Under the pieces are notes generated by a model. That model searched no databases and had not been told where the DNA came from. It saw only the letters and a list, made by a program, of their open reading frames with translations. The translations under genes and the position numbers were made by a program. Positions 8,446-17,506 of a stretch of 64,000 nucleotides of DNA are shown in pieces; position 1 is the stretch's first letter; the number at the start of each line of letters is the position of its first letter. Source of the stretch: Porticoccus sp. W117 (GTDB taxonomy: Bacteria > Pseudomonadota > Gammaproteobacteria > Pseudomonadales > Porticoccaceae); assembly GCF_030341905.1 (NCBI RefSeq), contig NZ_JATAAF010000006.1, positions 108,960 through 172,959 on the forward strand, in the 5' to 3' direction.

Positions 8446-9867
8446 TTAAAGAATCTCATCCCCCCAATCCCGCAGCGCCTGCAAAATCTTCCGATCTCGC
8501 TCACTGCAATCCGGCTCCGCCAACCGTTTCTCAATATCTTCAAAGTAGGCATCCAGTGTCAGGTAGCCACTCTCCGGGTCGTTCAGGTGGGCGAAGCGAA
8601 GTTCTTCCCATTGGTGTTGTTCTTCGGCGCTGAGGGTGTCGGGGAAATTGCGGGCGCGGTAACGAAACAGCAGTTCCCGGTAACGGGGGTCACTGAATTG
8701 AATGGAGTCATCCGCCAATTCTTCCGGTGAGCTGTTGCGAACTTCGGCCAACAAAGTTTTGTCCTGGTTTGGCAAAAAACCGTTGTATAAGGAAGTTTCC
8801 GGGTTGGTATCAGTCCACTCCCGGCGGGCGCTATACACTTGGGTGAGTTTGTCTGCCAGTTGAGCATCTCGCAATCGCTGCCAATTGCGCCGGCAGTGTG
8901 GCAAATCGATACCGTGGCGCTCGGCACTGGCTTCATCCAGCAGTTTAGCGGTAGCCACTACCGGCGAACGATTGAGGTGAACGCCTTTTAAAGGAATGCG
9001 TTGCTCCCCTTCCGGTAAATCTTCCGTGCGAGTATAGAGGCGCTCTCGTATCTGCTCCGCGTCCAGCGCAAACAGCGGCTCAATATCCCCATTGAGGTTG
9101 GCGCAGACAATTTCGTTTTTGTTGCTGGGGTTTACCGCCAGGGGCATCATCAAGCCCAGGTAGGCATTTTCTCTGGGCAGGCGGGAAGACAGGTGCAAAA
9201 ACGGGCGCCGGTTTACCAGGTCGATGTTTTTGCCCACCTGCTGCTTGGTGCGATTGTCAAAAAGGTACTGATACAGTTTCGGCTGTTTATCCTTCAGCAG
9301 TTTTGCCATGGCGATGGTGGCGTAGACATCCGATAACGCATCGTGGGCGGATTCGTGGCTCAGGCGGTTGGCCTTGGTGAGTTCTTCCAGCTTGAAACAG
9401 GGGGAGCCGTCGTCGTAGTCCGGCCAGTTAATGCCGTCCGGGCGCAATGCTCTGGCCAGGCGGAACATATCGATAATGTCCCAGCGACTGTTGCCGTTTT
9501 TCCATTCCCGCTCGTAGGGGTCAAAGAAATTGCGATAGAGCGTATAGCGAGTGACCTCGTCGTCAAAACGAATGCTGTTGTAGCCCACCCCACAGGTTCC
9601 CGGCTGCGACAATTCACGGTGAATACGGGCGATAAACTCCGGCTCCGTGACACCTTCCTTTTCCGCTTGCTGGGGTGTGATACCTGTTACCAGGCAGGCC
9701 CCCGGCGCAGGCAACAGGTCGCGACTGGGCTGACAATAAATCATCAGCGGCTCGCCGATCACATTTAAGTCCGTATCCGTACGCACCCCGGCAAATTGCG
9801 AAGGACGGGTGCGGGCGGGGTCGGCGGAAGTGGTTTCGTAGTCGTGCCAGTACAAAGTCGTCGGCAT
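8446..9867 (-). CDS. sbcB: Exodeoxyribonuclease I (SbcB)
   Basis: SbcB is a 3'-5' single-strand DNA exonuclease acting in recombination and mismatch repair. The 473-residue product is of family length. It has the DEDDh exonuclease start LYWHDYETTSADPARTRPSQ, a second motif GYNSIRFDDEVTRYTLYRNF, and HDALSDVYATIAMAKLL for the third motif, followed by the SbcB-specific C-terminal SH3-like and helical domains. An AGGGAAAC ribosome site precedes the ATG at 9867. It is transcribed alone, convergent with flgN. Confidence 0.95.
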   Translation of the reverse strand: MPTTLYWHDYETTSADPARTRPSQFAGVRTDTDLNVIGEPLMIYCQPSRDLLPAPGACLVTGITPQQAEKEGVTEPEFIARIHRELSQPGTCGVGYNSIRFDDEVTRYTLYRNFFDPYEREWKNGNSRWDIIDMFRLARALRPDGINWPDYDDGSPCFKLEELTKANRLSHESAHDALSDVYATIAMAKLLKDKQPKLYQYLFDNRTKQQVGKNIDLVNRRPFLHLSSRLPRENAYLGLMMPLAVNPSNKNEIVCANLNGDIEPLFALDAEQIRERLYTRTEDLPEGEQRIPLKGVHLNRSPVVATAKLLDEASAERHGIDLPHCRRNWQRLRDAQLADKLTQVYSARREWTDTNPETSLYNGFLPNQDKTLLAEVRNSSPEELADDSIQFSDPRYRELLFRYRARNFPDTLSAEEQHQWEELRFAHLNDPESGYLTLDAYFEDIEKRLAEPDCSERDRKILQALRDWGDEIL

Positions 9868-9924
9868 GGAGTTTCCCTGATTATTATCGGTGCGATATCC
9901 ATGAGCACTTTAGCAAAAATAATT

Positions 9925-9996
9925 AGCTACGAGCAGCGGGCTACGGGCTTCGTGCAGTCTGCTCGTCGCCCGTAGCCCGAGGCCCGTAGCTGCTCC
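9925..9996. repeat. Palindromic repeat, GAGCAGCGGGCTACGGGC family
   Basis: The left arm AGCTACGAGCAGCGGGCTAC pairs with the right arm ending GGCCCGTAGCTGCTC. Inner segments also self-pair. It lies between the sbcB start and the ompA terminator. The same family appears at 8208-8440 and at the IS3 insertion site. Confidence 0.85.
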
Positions 9997-10004
9997 GCAA
10001 AAAC

Positions 10005-10034
10005 AAAAAGCCCGAGACAAAGCTCGGGCTTTTG
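10005..10034 (-). terminator. Intrinsic terminator of the OmpA-like gene
   Basis: The stem is AGCCCGAG/CTCGGGCT with a 6-base loop and is flanked by A and T runs on both sides. It lies just after the stop of the porin gene and could act in both directions. Confidence 0.85.
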
Positions 10035-10062
10035 AGTAAAAACTCAGGTTAAGAACTGAGGC

Positions 10063-11073
10063 TTACTGTGGAGCAACCTCAGTGTAAGACATCTCACCAA
10101 CCACACGGCGGTTGCGTTGACGACCTTCGTCGGTGTCGTTGCTGGCAACCGGGCGGGATTCGCCGTAGCCAACTGCAGAGATGCGGTCGGCACTGATGCC
10201 GTAGGTGTCAGCCAGAGTGGCTTTTACCGCTTTGGCACGACGCTCGGACAAGTCCTGGTTGTAGTCATCAGCACCGCGGGAATCGGTGTGACCTTCCAAT
10301 ACCAGCTCAATGTCTTCCTGAACTTTCATGGCGTTGGCAATGGCTTCCAGCTCGTCACCGTAAATGCCGCGTACCACGTCGCTGTTGAATTCGAACTCAA
10401 CATTGAGGCGAACAGTGATGGTGCGGGTTTCCGGCTCTGCCTCTGGTTCTGGCTGAGGAGCAGGCTCAACAACGGGCTCTGGCTCAACAACAGGCGTGGG
10501 TGCTACAACCGGGGCAGGTGCATCAATCTCGCCAAAGTGCTTCAGGAAAGACAGGTTAAAAGCGGTGTCAGTGGCGTTATCCAGTGGGCCTTCGTCGCGA
10601 ATCTGATGGTAAACACTTACATCACCGCGTACTTCCCAATTGTTTTGGTAGAGCTTGCTCAAACCAAAGCCCAGGCGGCCTTGCCAGGTGCTGTCAAAAC
10701 CATTGATCAGGTTGGCTTCGTCACTGCTGAAACGGCTGATACCAGTAGCAATGTAGGTACGCAACTTGTTCTTGTACTCCACCTCGTCGCCAAGGTAGAA
10801 AATGGCATTCAGCTCGGTTTTTTCCAGGTCGCTACCACCAATGTTGTTGCCGTAACCCAGTTCCAGTGCCCAGTTGTTGTGGAAGCGAATACCACCGGTG
10901 AGCTGGGCAAACGGAGAACCGTTGCTGTCACTATTAAATGCACGCTTGCTATCGGCGTGGTAGTAACCCAGAGTTGGCCCCAGGTAGAGGTGCTCAGTCT
11001 CAGCCTGGGCTGTTGTTGAAGCAGCCGCGGCGAAGGCCACAGCGGCGACAGACATGGCAATTTGCTTACGCAT
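10063..11073 (-). CDS. OmpA-family outer membrane protein
   Basis: The 336-residue product is an outer-membrane beta barrel joined to a peptidoglycan-binding OmpA domain. Signal peptide is residues 1-25 (ending TTAQA). Barrel strands follow with alternating hydrophobics and LYLGPTLGYYHADSKRAFN. A Pro/Glu-rich linker (VVEPEPVVEPAPQPEPEAEP) spans about 195-220. The OmpA domain has EFNSDVVRG, LEGHTDSRGADDYNQDLSER and SAVGYGESRPVASN. The second ATG (11073) is chosen because AAAGGAA sits 7 bases before it and only 3 before the first. Resembles OprF-type porins; transported substrate unknown. Confidence 0.9.
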   Translation of the reverse strand: MRKQIAMSVAAVAFAAAASTTAQAETEHLYLGPTLGYYHADSKRAFNSDSNGSPFAQLTGGIRFHNNWALELGYGNNIGGSDLEKTELNAIFYLGDEVEYKNKLRTYIATGISRFSSDEANLINGFDSTWQGRLGFGLSKLYQNNWEVRGDVSVYHQIRDEGPLDNATDTAFNLSFLKHFGEIDAPAPVVAPTPVVEPEPVVEPAPQPEPEAEPETRTITVRLNVEFEFNSDVVRGIYGDELEAIANAMKVQEDIELVLEGHTDSRGADDYNQDLSERRAKAVKATLADTYGISADRISAVGYGESRPVASNDTDEGRQRNRRVVGEMSYTEVAPQ

Positions 11074-11257
11074 AATCATTTCCTTTCAAGTTTAAAATTC
11101 CCAGCCGGAGACAGCAGTACAGCGGCGTTCTTTAATGGGCGGCATTTATACCAGCGGGTACAGGCAATGTAAATCCTCGCTTTGTAACAATTCCGCCATA
11201 TTCAGTGGACTCTATTTTCTTTCCAAACTCTGTTAATAGAGTGGACGAAAAAGTGAG

Positions 11258-12775
11258 CTACTCGACGCTAATCGCCCGTTCCTCAATTTTTGCTTTCCAG
11301 ATTTGTGGCCCGGTCTGGTGTACTGATTCACCGCTGGAATCCACGGCGACTGTCACCGGCATATCCTTCACTTCAAATTCGTAGATGGCTTCCATACCCA
11401 TTTCCGGGAAGGCCACCACCTCAGCGCCGGTAATGGCTTTGGAAACCAGGTAGGCAGCGCCGCCCACAGCCATCAGGTAAACCGCTTTGTTGTCGCGAAT
11501 CGCCTCAATGGCTGCCGGGCCACGCTCGGCCTTACCGATCATGCCCACCAGGCCAGTCTGTTCCAGCATGGTGCGGGTGAATTTATCCATACGGGTAGCA
11601 GTGGTGGGGCCTGCGGGGCCAACCACCTCCCCTTCCACCGGGTCTACTGGACCAACGTAGTAGATAAAGCGGTTGGTCAGGTCTACCGGCAGCTGCTCGC
11701 CTTTGGCCAGCATATCAATCATCTTCTTATGGGCCGCATCCCGGCCGGTGAGCATCTTGCCAGACAGCAGTACGGTTTCGCCGGGCTTGAGGGATTCCAC
11801 TTCTTCGCGAGTGACCGTATCCAGATTGAGGCGGCGCACGTTATCGCCCACTTCCCAGGTAATGTCAGGCCACTGGTCCACATCTGGCGGGGTTTGCAGA
11901 GCGGCGCCAGAACCATCCAGCACAAAGTGCGCGTGGCGGGTAGCAGCGCAGTTGGGGATCATGGCAACGGGCAGAGATGCTGCGTGAGTTGGGTAATCCT
12001 TAATCTTCACATCCACTACAGTGGTCAGGCCGCCGAGCCCTTGGGCACCAATCCCCAAGGCATTAACCGCATCCATAATTTCCAGGCGCAGTTCTTCCAC
12101 GCGATTTTGCGGGCCACGCTCGCGCAGTTCGTGAATATCGATTTCATCCATCAGAGATTCTTTGGCCAACACAGCGGCTTTTTCCATAGTGCCGCCAATG
12201 CCAATACCCAGCATTCCCGGCGGGCACCAGCCAGCGCCCATGGTGGGCAGGGTTTTTACCACCCAGTCGACGATGCTGTCCGATGGGTTGAGCATTACCA
12301 TCTTGGACTTGTTCTCCGAACCACCACCTTTGGCAGCCACATCCACTTCCACTTTGTCGCCGGGCACGATTTCGTAGTGAATCACAGCCGGAGTGTTGTC
12401 TTTGGTATTTTTACGGGCGCCGGCAGGGTCTGCCAGAATGGAGGCACGCAATACGTTATCCGGGTGCAGATAGGCGCGGCGTACGCCCTCGTTGACCATA
12501 TCATCCACACTCATGCTGCCTTCCCAGCGCACATCCATGCCAATTTTCATAAACACGGTCACAATGCCAGTGTCCTGGCAAATGGGGCGATGGCCCATGG
12601 CACTCATGCGGGAGTTGATCAGAATTTGCGCCATGGCATCTTTGGCCGCCTGAGATTCTTCTTTCAGGTAGGCCTGATGCACCGCCTGGATGTAATCCAG
12701 TGGGTGGTAGTAAGAAATAAATTGCAGTGCGTCGGCGACGCTGTCGATCAGATCGTCCTGGCGAATGGTGGTCAT
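11258..12775 (-). CDS. Class I fumarate hydratase (iron-sulfur)
   Basis: This enzyme hydrates fumarate to malate in the TCA cycle using a [4Fe-4S] cluster. The 505-residue product fuses the usual alpha part (RPICQDTGIVTVFMKIG, GAGWCPPGMLGIGIGG, IPNCAATRHAHF, giving three candidate cluster cysteines) with the beta part (VLLSGKMLTGRDAAHKKM, GPTTATRMDKFT). It belongs to the FumA/FumB type; the exact symbol cannot be assigned from sequence alone. It is 38 bp upstream, in transcription order downstream, of the coiled-coil gene. Confidence 0.95.
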   Translation of the reverse strand: MTTIRQDDLIDSVADALQFISYYHPLDYIQAVHQAYLKEESQAAKDAMAQILINSRMSAMGHRPICQDTGIVTVFMKIGMDVRWEGSMSVDDMVNEGVRRAYLHPDNVLRASILADPAGARKNTKDNTPAVIHYEIVPGDKVEVDVAAKGGGSENKSKMVMLNPSDSIVDWVVKTLPTMGAGWCPPGMLGIGIGGTMEKAAVLAKESLMDEIDIHELRERGPQNRVEELRLEIMDAVNALGIGAQGLGGLTTVVDVKIKDYPTHAASLPVAMIPNCAATRHAHFVLDGSGAALQTPPDVDQWPDITWEVGDNVRRLNLDTVTREEVESLKPGETVLLSGKMLTGRDAAHKKMIDMLAKGEQLPVDLTNRFIYYVGPVDPVEGEVVGPAGPTTATRMDKFTRTMLEQTGLVGMIGKAERGPAAIEAIRDNKAVYLMAVGGAAYLVSKAITGAEVVAFPEMGMEAIYEFEVKDMPVTVAVDSSGESVHQTGPQIWKAKIEERAISVE

Positions 12776-12813
12776 AAATCCCCCGGCTTGGAAAGGTAAT
12801 TTTGATGCTTTGT

Positions 12814-13566
12814 CTACTGGCCGCCCTGGCGCAGCTGCAATAACTGTTGGTTTATCTGGCGACGGTAAGCGTCGATGGACTCAATGGCTTCGTCGGTTTC
12901 GTTCAGGCGGCCATTAACCTGCTGCTGCCAGCTTTTCAGGCTGGTTTCCATGCTGTTGAGCTGTTGTACGGTTTCCTGCAATTGCTGCTGCAATGCTTCC
13001 ATATCCACATTGGCAGACAGCAAAGTGCTGTTAATGCTGGCAACCTGCTTGCTGTTGAGCTCGCTTTGCTTCACCACCTTGTCCAGTCCGGCGGTGGCTT
13101 TATCCAGTTTGGCGAGGCGGTTGCTGTGTACCGCCACATCTTTCTGGTTTTTCTCGATCTTCTTTTTGTTGCGGTCATTGGAGACGCCCCACAGCTTGCG
13201 AATTTCGCTCCAATGCTTTTCCAGTGTTTCGTTCTGTTCCTTGATCTTCAACAACAGCGCATCACCGGACTTGCTCAGTGAATCATCGGTAGAGGCCAGG
13301 CGATCATTGAGTTGGTCGAAGCTCTCTTGCAGCGACGTCAGCTGCTGGTACTGCTGCCAGCCGTACCAGCCACCGGCGGCCACTACCAGCAATAGCAGAA
13401 TCACCAACACCTTCCAGAAACCACCCGGCGAAGCACTGTTCTGAGGGGCTGCAGGGGCTGCTGAATTGCGCGTTCTGGGCTGGCGTGACGGCGTAGCAGG
13501 CCCACGGGCACCGATGCGCTCGTCCTGATCCGGCACAATAGAATTAAAGTTCTTGCTGTCTGGCAT
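12814..13566 (-). CDS. Single-pass membrane protein with periplasmic coiled coil
   Basis: No assignable function. The 250-residue product has a disordered, Pro/Ala/Arg-rich cytoplasmic N-terminus (1-48), one membrane segment (FWKVLVILLLLVVAAGGWYG, about 50-69) and then about 180 residues of heptad coiled coil rich in Gln, Leu and Lys. It is likely co-transcribed with the fumarase gene that follows it by 38 bp. The architecture suggests a scaffold or an envelope tether; that is inference. Confidence 0.75.
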   Translation of the reverse strand: MPDSKNFNSIVPDQDERIGARGPATPSRQPRTRNSAAPAAPQNSASPGGFWKVLVILLLLVVAAGGWYGWQQYQQLTSLQESFDQLNDRLASTDDSLSKSGDALLLKIKEQNETLEKHWSEIRKLWGVSNDRNKKKIEKNQKDVAVHSNRLAKLDKATAGLDKVVKQSELNSKQVASINSTLLSANVDMEALQQQLQETVQQLNSMETSLKSWQQQVNGRLNETDEAIESIDAYRRQINQQLLQLRQGGQ

Positions 13567-13681
13567 GCTTACCCCGTGGGATCAATAGCGGAATCAATGG
13601 CGGCGATTATACACTGGCCGAGCCCAGAACAAGAGGGGCGACTTTGGAGATATAACGCACGTTTCACAATACCCTGAAACG

Positions 13682-13710
13682 GTAAAGCCGGTGCAGTGCA
13701 CCGGCTTTAC
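13682..13710. terminator. Perfect 14-bp hairpin after the PuuD-like gene
   Basis: GTAAAGCCGGTGCA and its exact complement are separated by one base. It lies 24 bp past the stop of the PuuD-like gene. There is no clean T run, so termination is inferred from position; it could also be a REP-like unit. Confidence 0.55.
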
Positions 13711-13733
13711 GAAAGGGCGTCACATACAAGGCT

Positions 13734-14375
13734 TTACAGATAGTGCAGCAACGCTGCCATTACGACAGATAACAGCAGTGAACAGTGAATCACACCCTTA
13801 ACACTGGCCAGTGGCCCCTGCTTGCCAAACAGGGCATTGAGTTCCAGCAACAACACAATCGCCAGCATAATGATCAAGCCGGTGGTGCTGCTTCCGTTAA
13901 CATTCGACCACCAGGGGTCAAGAGCACCTGCGTGACTGTGAGAACCCAACATACCCAGCAACATGGGGCCGGAAAACAGCGTATTGGTTCGAGAGGCCAA
14001 CAAGGCTTTGGCGCCCGCAGCGGCAGCGTCACCCTCCACCATGCCCAAGGCAACTTTCTGGTTGGGCCAGATCACCAGCCATACATTGAGGAACATAATG
14101 GTACCCATTACGGCCCCAACCAATATCAGGCTGTTAAAGCCCCCGGCGAGTCTGCCGAACAAATACAGGCCAGTAATAAAGGTGAACATCGCCCCCCAGC
14201 GGAACCACCACAGGGCGGCAGGCGCCAGGTGTTGTTTGGCATCAGCCAGCGCTTCCGGGGATGCTTTCTTGAAATAGCCCCCCTGCACAAAGTTGAAGTA
14301 ATACAGAAAGCCGATCCAGGTAACGCCGAACAGGCCGTGCCCCCAACGGGCCAGTAATTCCAGTAAATGCTCCAT
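13734..14375 (-). CDS. PuuD-like (urate oxidase N-terminal) membrane protein
   Basis: The 213-residue product is a multi-pass membrane protein. It has the family start GHGLFGVTWIGFLYYFNFVQ, a conserved ALWWFRWGAMFTFITGLYLF, LNVWLVIWPNQKVALG, and SRTNTLFSGPMLLGMLGSHS. This matches the membrane domain of the PuuD-type urate hydroxylase family. The C-terminal cytochrome c domain of true PuuD is absent. No other purine-catabolism genes are seen nearby, so urate oxidation should not be assumed. Confidence 0.8.
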   Translation of the reverse strand: MEHLLELLARWGHGLFGVTWIGFLYYFNFVQGGYFKKASPEALADAKQHLAPAALWWFRWGAMFTFITGLYLFGRLAGGFNSLILVGAVMGTIMFLNVWLVIWPNQKVALGMVEGDAAAAGAKALLASRTNTLFSGPMLLGMLGSHSHAGALDPWWSNVNGSSTTGLIIMLAIVLLLELNALFGKQGPLASVKGVIHCSLLLSVVMAALLHYL

Positions 14376-14519
14376 ACGTACCTCCCAAGATAGATTGTTG
14401 TAATAACTGTTAGGTCAATCCGTATCCTGCATGGATTCTAGTCGCTGGGGAGGCAAACTACAAAAATTGCGGCATAACATGTTGGAAGGTAACAGCAGAT
14501 ATTTTTTGAACTGGTTCGA

Positions 14520-15797
14520 TCATTTGCCCGGTTCATGCAAGTTTTTCCGCACGGCCAAAAAATAAAGGCCCGTGCCCACAGCCAGAATAAACCCAAGCAT
14601 TTGATAGGCTTCTCCACTGGCATGGCTGGCCACCCAAATTGTCGACGCTGCTGCCAGCAACACCATCAACAAATGCCACCAAGAGGTTTTCTCATTGTTT
14701 TTTCGTTGCAAAACCGGCAGCGCAAAAGCCGTTAACAGGTACATCACTATTCTTGACAGTGTGCTTGCCAATGCCAAAACCACAAAACCGCCCCACAGGC
14801 TGAAAAGAATCGCGGCGGCGCCATAAAACAGAATAGAGAAATAAGGTGATTGAAAACGTGACGACACATAGGCAAAGACTTTTGGCAGCGTACCCTGCTC
14901 AGCCATGCCATAGGTAAGGCGCGGGGTAACTGTACCGCCCGACAACGTATTTGCGCCGATAGAGAACGCCGCCGCCACCGAAATAATCACCACCCCGGTT
15001 TGCCCAAACAACTCCCCTGCCGCTGCCGCCAGCGCACTTTCGTTACCACTAACCTCAGGGGCGATCGCCAGGTAAGTCCAAATCACCAGCATATAAAACA
15101 GAGCGACGGCAAACAGCGAGGTTATTAGCACGAGTGGAATATTGCGTTTGGGGTTACGTACCTCTCCGGCGGGAAAGGTCGCATTCTCAAACGCCATATA
15201 GGCATAAAATGTCAGCAGAATAACGCTTTCCACCTCAGTAAATTCGGGCAAGTGAAAGCCAATGGCAGGGTCGCGGGTTACCAGCCCCACCAACACCAAG
15301 ATGACAATGGGCGCCAACTTAATCACAGTCATCACCCCAAGCGTGCCAACCGATGTACGCATGCCAACAATATTGACGATGGTGGTAAACGCGATAAATC
15401 CAATCACAGCACTGACATTTATGAGGGGGTCTTCCAACACTGGAAAAAGCACCGCCAGGTAGGCAACGGCAACCTGTGTATTCGCCGCAACCGCTACCAC
15501 GCCCGATGCGTAACGAGACCAACCGGTTTGAAAACCAACAAAGGAACCAAACGCCGCCTGCGTGTAAAGCACAGGCCCGCCGTGTGCGTCAAAACGCGCT
15601 GCAAGCGTCGCTAGGATAATGGTCAAGGGCAAGATCAGCACCGCTCCCAAAAGCATCATCCAGGGCGCAAAACTGCCTACCGCTGCCACCAGAATGGCCG
15701 GCAAGGCAAAAATCCCGGAACCGATCATGCCATTTACCGAGAATAGCGTGGTGCCCCAAAAACCCACCGAACGGGGTAACGATTGAGCGTTTGTCAT
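14520..15797 (-). CDS. APC-superfamily amino acid permease
   Basis: The 425-residue product has about 12 hydrophobic segments. It starts with the APC transmembrane-1 motif FSVNGMIGSGIFALPAILV and has a conserved FYAYMAFENATFPAGEVRNP around segment 6, where the Glu and the NP-[KR]-R motif are typical of the family. It is 57 bp downstream of the HD-domain gene on the same strand, so it may import or export that enzyme's substrate. Specificity cannot be read. Confidence 0.9.
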   Translation of the reverse strand: MTNAQSLPRSVGFWGTTLFSVNGMIGSGIFALPAILVAAVGSFAPWMMLLGAVLILPLTIILATLAARFDAHGGPVLYTQAAFGSFVGFQTGWSRYASGVVAVAANTQVAVAYLAVLFPVLEDPLINVSAVIGFIAFTTIVNIVGMRTSVGTLGVMTVIKLAPIVILVLVGLVTRDPAIGFHLPEFTEVESVILLTFYAYMAFENATFPAGEVRNPKRNIPLVLITSLFAVALFYMLVIWTYLAIAPEVSGNESALAAAAGELFGQTGVVIISVAAAFSIGANTLSGGTVTPRLTYGMAEQGTLPKVFAYVSSRFQSPYFSILFYGAAAILFSLWGGFVVLALASTLSRIVMYLLTAFALPVLQRKNNEKTSWWHLLMVLLAAASTIWVASHASGEAYQMLGFILAVGTGLYFLAVRKNLHEPGK

Positions 15798-15854
15798 AGA
15801 GCTCCTGGAGTGTGCAAAAAAGTCGTATTAGAAGGAAAAATTCGCTGAAGAAAT

Positions 15855-16433
15855 TCAGTTGCCGCCATCAAGCGCTGCTTTATACAAACTCTGCCTGGGC
15901 GCGGCCATCACTTTTCGCACCAGCGGAGCAAATACATCCAGCGACAGTTTTGGCCGTGAGTTATCGAACGCGATATTGTCGTACTTGGCCACAAATCGCT
16001 CGGTGTGCTCGTAATATTCTGAGCTTTTGAATTTGTCCCGCATATTGCGATCCATGCCCAGATGGTGGAAGAAGTTGTAGCCCTGAAAAATGGCGTGGTG
16101 CTTTATCATCCAGTGATTGGCCTCCGATACAAAGGGCTGCAAAATAGCAGCGGCCACATCCGCATGGTTGAAGCTACCCAGAGTGTCGCCGATATCGTGC
16201 AGTAGAGCACAAACTACATATTCGTCATCTTCCCCGGCTTCTGCGGCAAGCTCTGCGGTTTGCAAGCAGTGCTGTAACCTGTCTACAGGAAAGCCACCAT
16301 AGTCATTTTCAAGCAACTGCATGTGCTGCAAAATACGATCCGGCAGGCCAACCATAAACTTCTTTTGTTCGCCAACAATTATCTGCCAGTCTTCCTGAGT
16401 GCTTTCAGTAAATGATTTGAAATTTGTTTTCAT
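15855..16433 (-). CDS. PhnZ-like HD-domain protein, probable mixed-valent diiron oxygenase
   Basis: The 192-residue product is one HD domain. Metal-ligand candidates in order are H55 (RLQHCLQTA), H79-D80 (LLHDIGD), H90 (FNHADVAAAIL) and H113 (KHHAIFQGY). The preceding DYGGFPVDRLQH resembles the YGGE-PV-x-x-L-x-H box of PhnZ-type oxygenases. From memory of PhnZ, residues contacting the aminophosphonate appear changed: Glu27 to Phe48, His62 to Asp83, Lys108 to Gln117. A substrate other than aminoethylphosphonate is therefore likely. The ATG at 16433 follows AAGGAGGGG; a longer start lacks a ribosome site. It lies 39 bp after the methyltransferase gene and before the permease. Confidence 0.8.
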   Translation of the reverse strand: MKTNFKSFTESTQEDWQIIVGEQKKFMVGLPDRILQHMQLLENDYGGFPVDRLQHCLQTAELAAEAGEDDEYVVCALLHDIGDTLGSFNHADVAAAILQPFVSEANHWMIKHHAIFQGYNFFHHLGMDRNMRDKFKSSEYYEHTERFVAKYDNIAFDNSRPKLSLDVFAPLVRKVMAAPRQSLYKAALDGGN

Positions 16434-16472
16434 ACCTGTCCCCTCCTTTGCTACAACACACCATACCTCCAA

Positions 16473-17291
16473 CTACGGCTTCACTCCACACACCATAAAA
16501 CTGGCCACCACACAGAAGAAATACCCGGCCTCCGCTGACCGTTCCATATCGGCAATCCAGGTATTTGCCTCTTCTTCGGTTAACACGCCCTGCTCTTGCA
16601 TGATCCGCGCAGCATCGGGAAAGCGGCCCAGTCTTTTGGCACGTTCAAAATTTGTGCTGGCGCTCAACCTTGGAGAGGATGCCACTTCCAACAACCCGGC
16701 TTCTTTTAACAAGCGGTAATTCTGCCGCCCAGCCCAGGGATTGCGAACCCGATTATTCATAAAAGTTAAAATTTTATCGGTGAGTTCCCTGTTGTAGCCA
16801 TCCACCATACGACCGCCGTAATCCGGGTCGTTAATTAACACTCTACCCCCGGAACGAGTCACGCGAATCATCTCCGCCAATACCACTTTGCGATCTGGCA
16901 AATGCTGGAATACCCGGTCAGCGCGACATGCATCAAAACTGTTGTCAGCAAATTCCAGCGCTTCACCACTGCCTTGATAAAACTCTACGTCAACACCCGC
17001 TTTTTGAGCTTTTTGCTGGGCTTCAGAAATCATCACAGCACTGTTATCCACACCCACCACCCGTCCACTGGGGCCGGCAATTTTCGCCAACTCAATGGCA
17101 TCGTCACCAGTGCCACAGCCTAAATCCAGATAACTGCCACCCTCTTTGGCGCCCATCACCTGATAGCTTTCATGCTTCCTTTCCTGAGTGCCTTTCAGGG
17201 CAGTTACCATGTCCAGGTAATTCACAAAGTCTTCCGCTAACGGTGACTTATCCACCTCACTCCAGTGGTAAATGTCTGTCTGTGTCATCAT
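16473..17291 (-). CDS. Class I SAM-dependent methyltransferase
   Basis: The 272-residue product has the SAM-binding motif I LDLGCGTGDDAIELA (about 54-68), an acidic motif VVGVDNSAVMI, and FDACRADRVFQHLPD with a conserved Arg-His before the beta-5 strand GGRVLINDPDYGGR. It is a methyltransf_11/25-type enzyme acting on a small molecule. GAGG precedes the ATG. It is the first gene of an apparent methyltransferase, HD oxygenase, permease unit; the substrate is unknown. Confidence 0.88.
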   Translation of the reverse strand: MMTQTDIYHWSEVDKSPLAEDFVNYLDMVTALKGTQERKHESYQVMGAKEGGSYLDLGCGTGDDAIELAKIAGPSGRVVGVDNSAVMISEAQQKAQKAGVDVEFYQGSGEALEFADNSFDACRADRVFQHLPDRKVVLAEMIRVTRSGGRVLINDPDYGGRMVDGYNRELTDKILTFMNNRVRNPWAGRQNYRLLKEAGLLEVASSPRLSASTNFERAKRLGRFPDAARIMQEQGVLTEEEANTWIADMERSAEAGYFFCVVASFMVCGVKP

Positions 17292-17371
17292 TTTTACCTC
17301 ATTAAAAATATTTCATTTGATCAATGCCATTCCCGCCTTCGCGCGCTGCAGTCTGGGATAAACTCCAAAGC

Positions 17372-17499
17372 CGTCATTGCGAGCGCAGCGTGGCAATCCA
17401 GAGTCTTTAAATAACTGATTTAAAAGCAAGGTCGCTGGATCGCCACGCTGCGCTCGCGATGACGAGAAACTTCTGGATCCCCGCCTTCGCGGGGATGAC
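17372..17499. repeat. Two adjacent palindromic repeats
   Basis: The first (17372-17464) has arms CGTCATTGCGAGCGCAGCGT and its near complement ending CGCTCGCGATGACG around a 33-bp core. The second (17471-17499) is CTGGATCCCCGCCTTCGCGG followed by GGATGAC, a half copy of the family seen at 8272 and 26539. They fill the gap between the oppC stop and the methyltransferase start. Confidence 0.85.
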
Positions 17500-17506
17500 T
17501 TACCGA

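Noticed and set aside
10117..11019. 300-codon plus-strand frame opposite the OmpA-like gene
   Set aside because: Antisense shadow; the OmpA domain on the minus strand is unambiguous.
11729..12799. 356-codon plus-strand frame opposite fumarase
   Set aside because: Antisense shadow of class I fumarase.
13734..14375. Calling this gene puuD and inferring urate oxidation
   Set aside because: The cytochrome c domain is missing and there is no purine-catabolic context.
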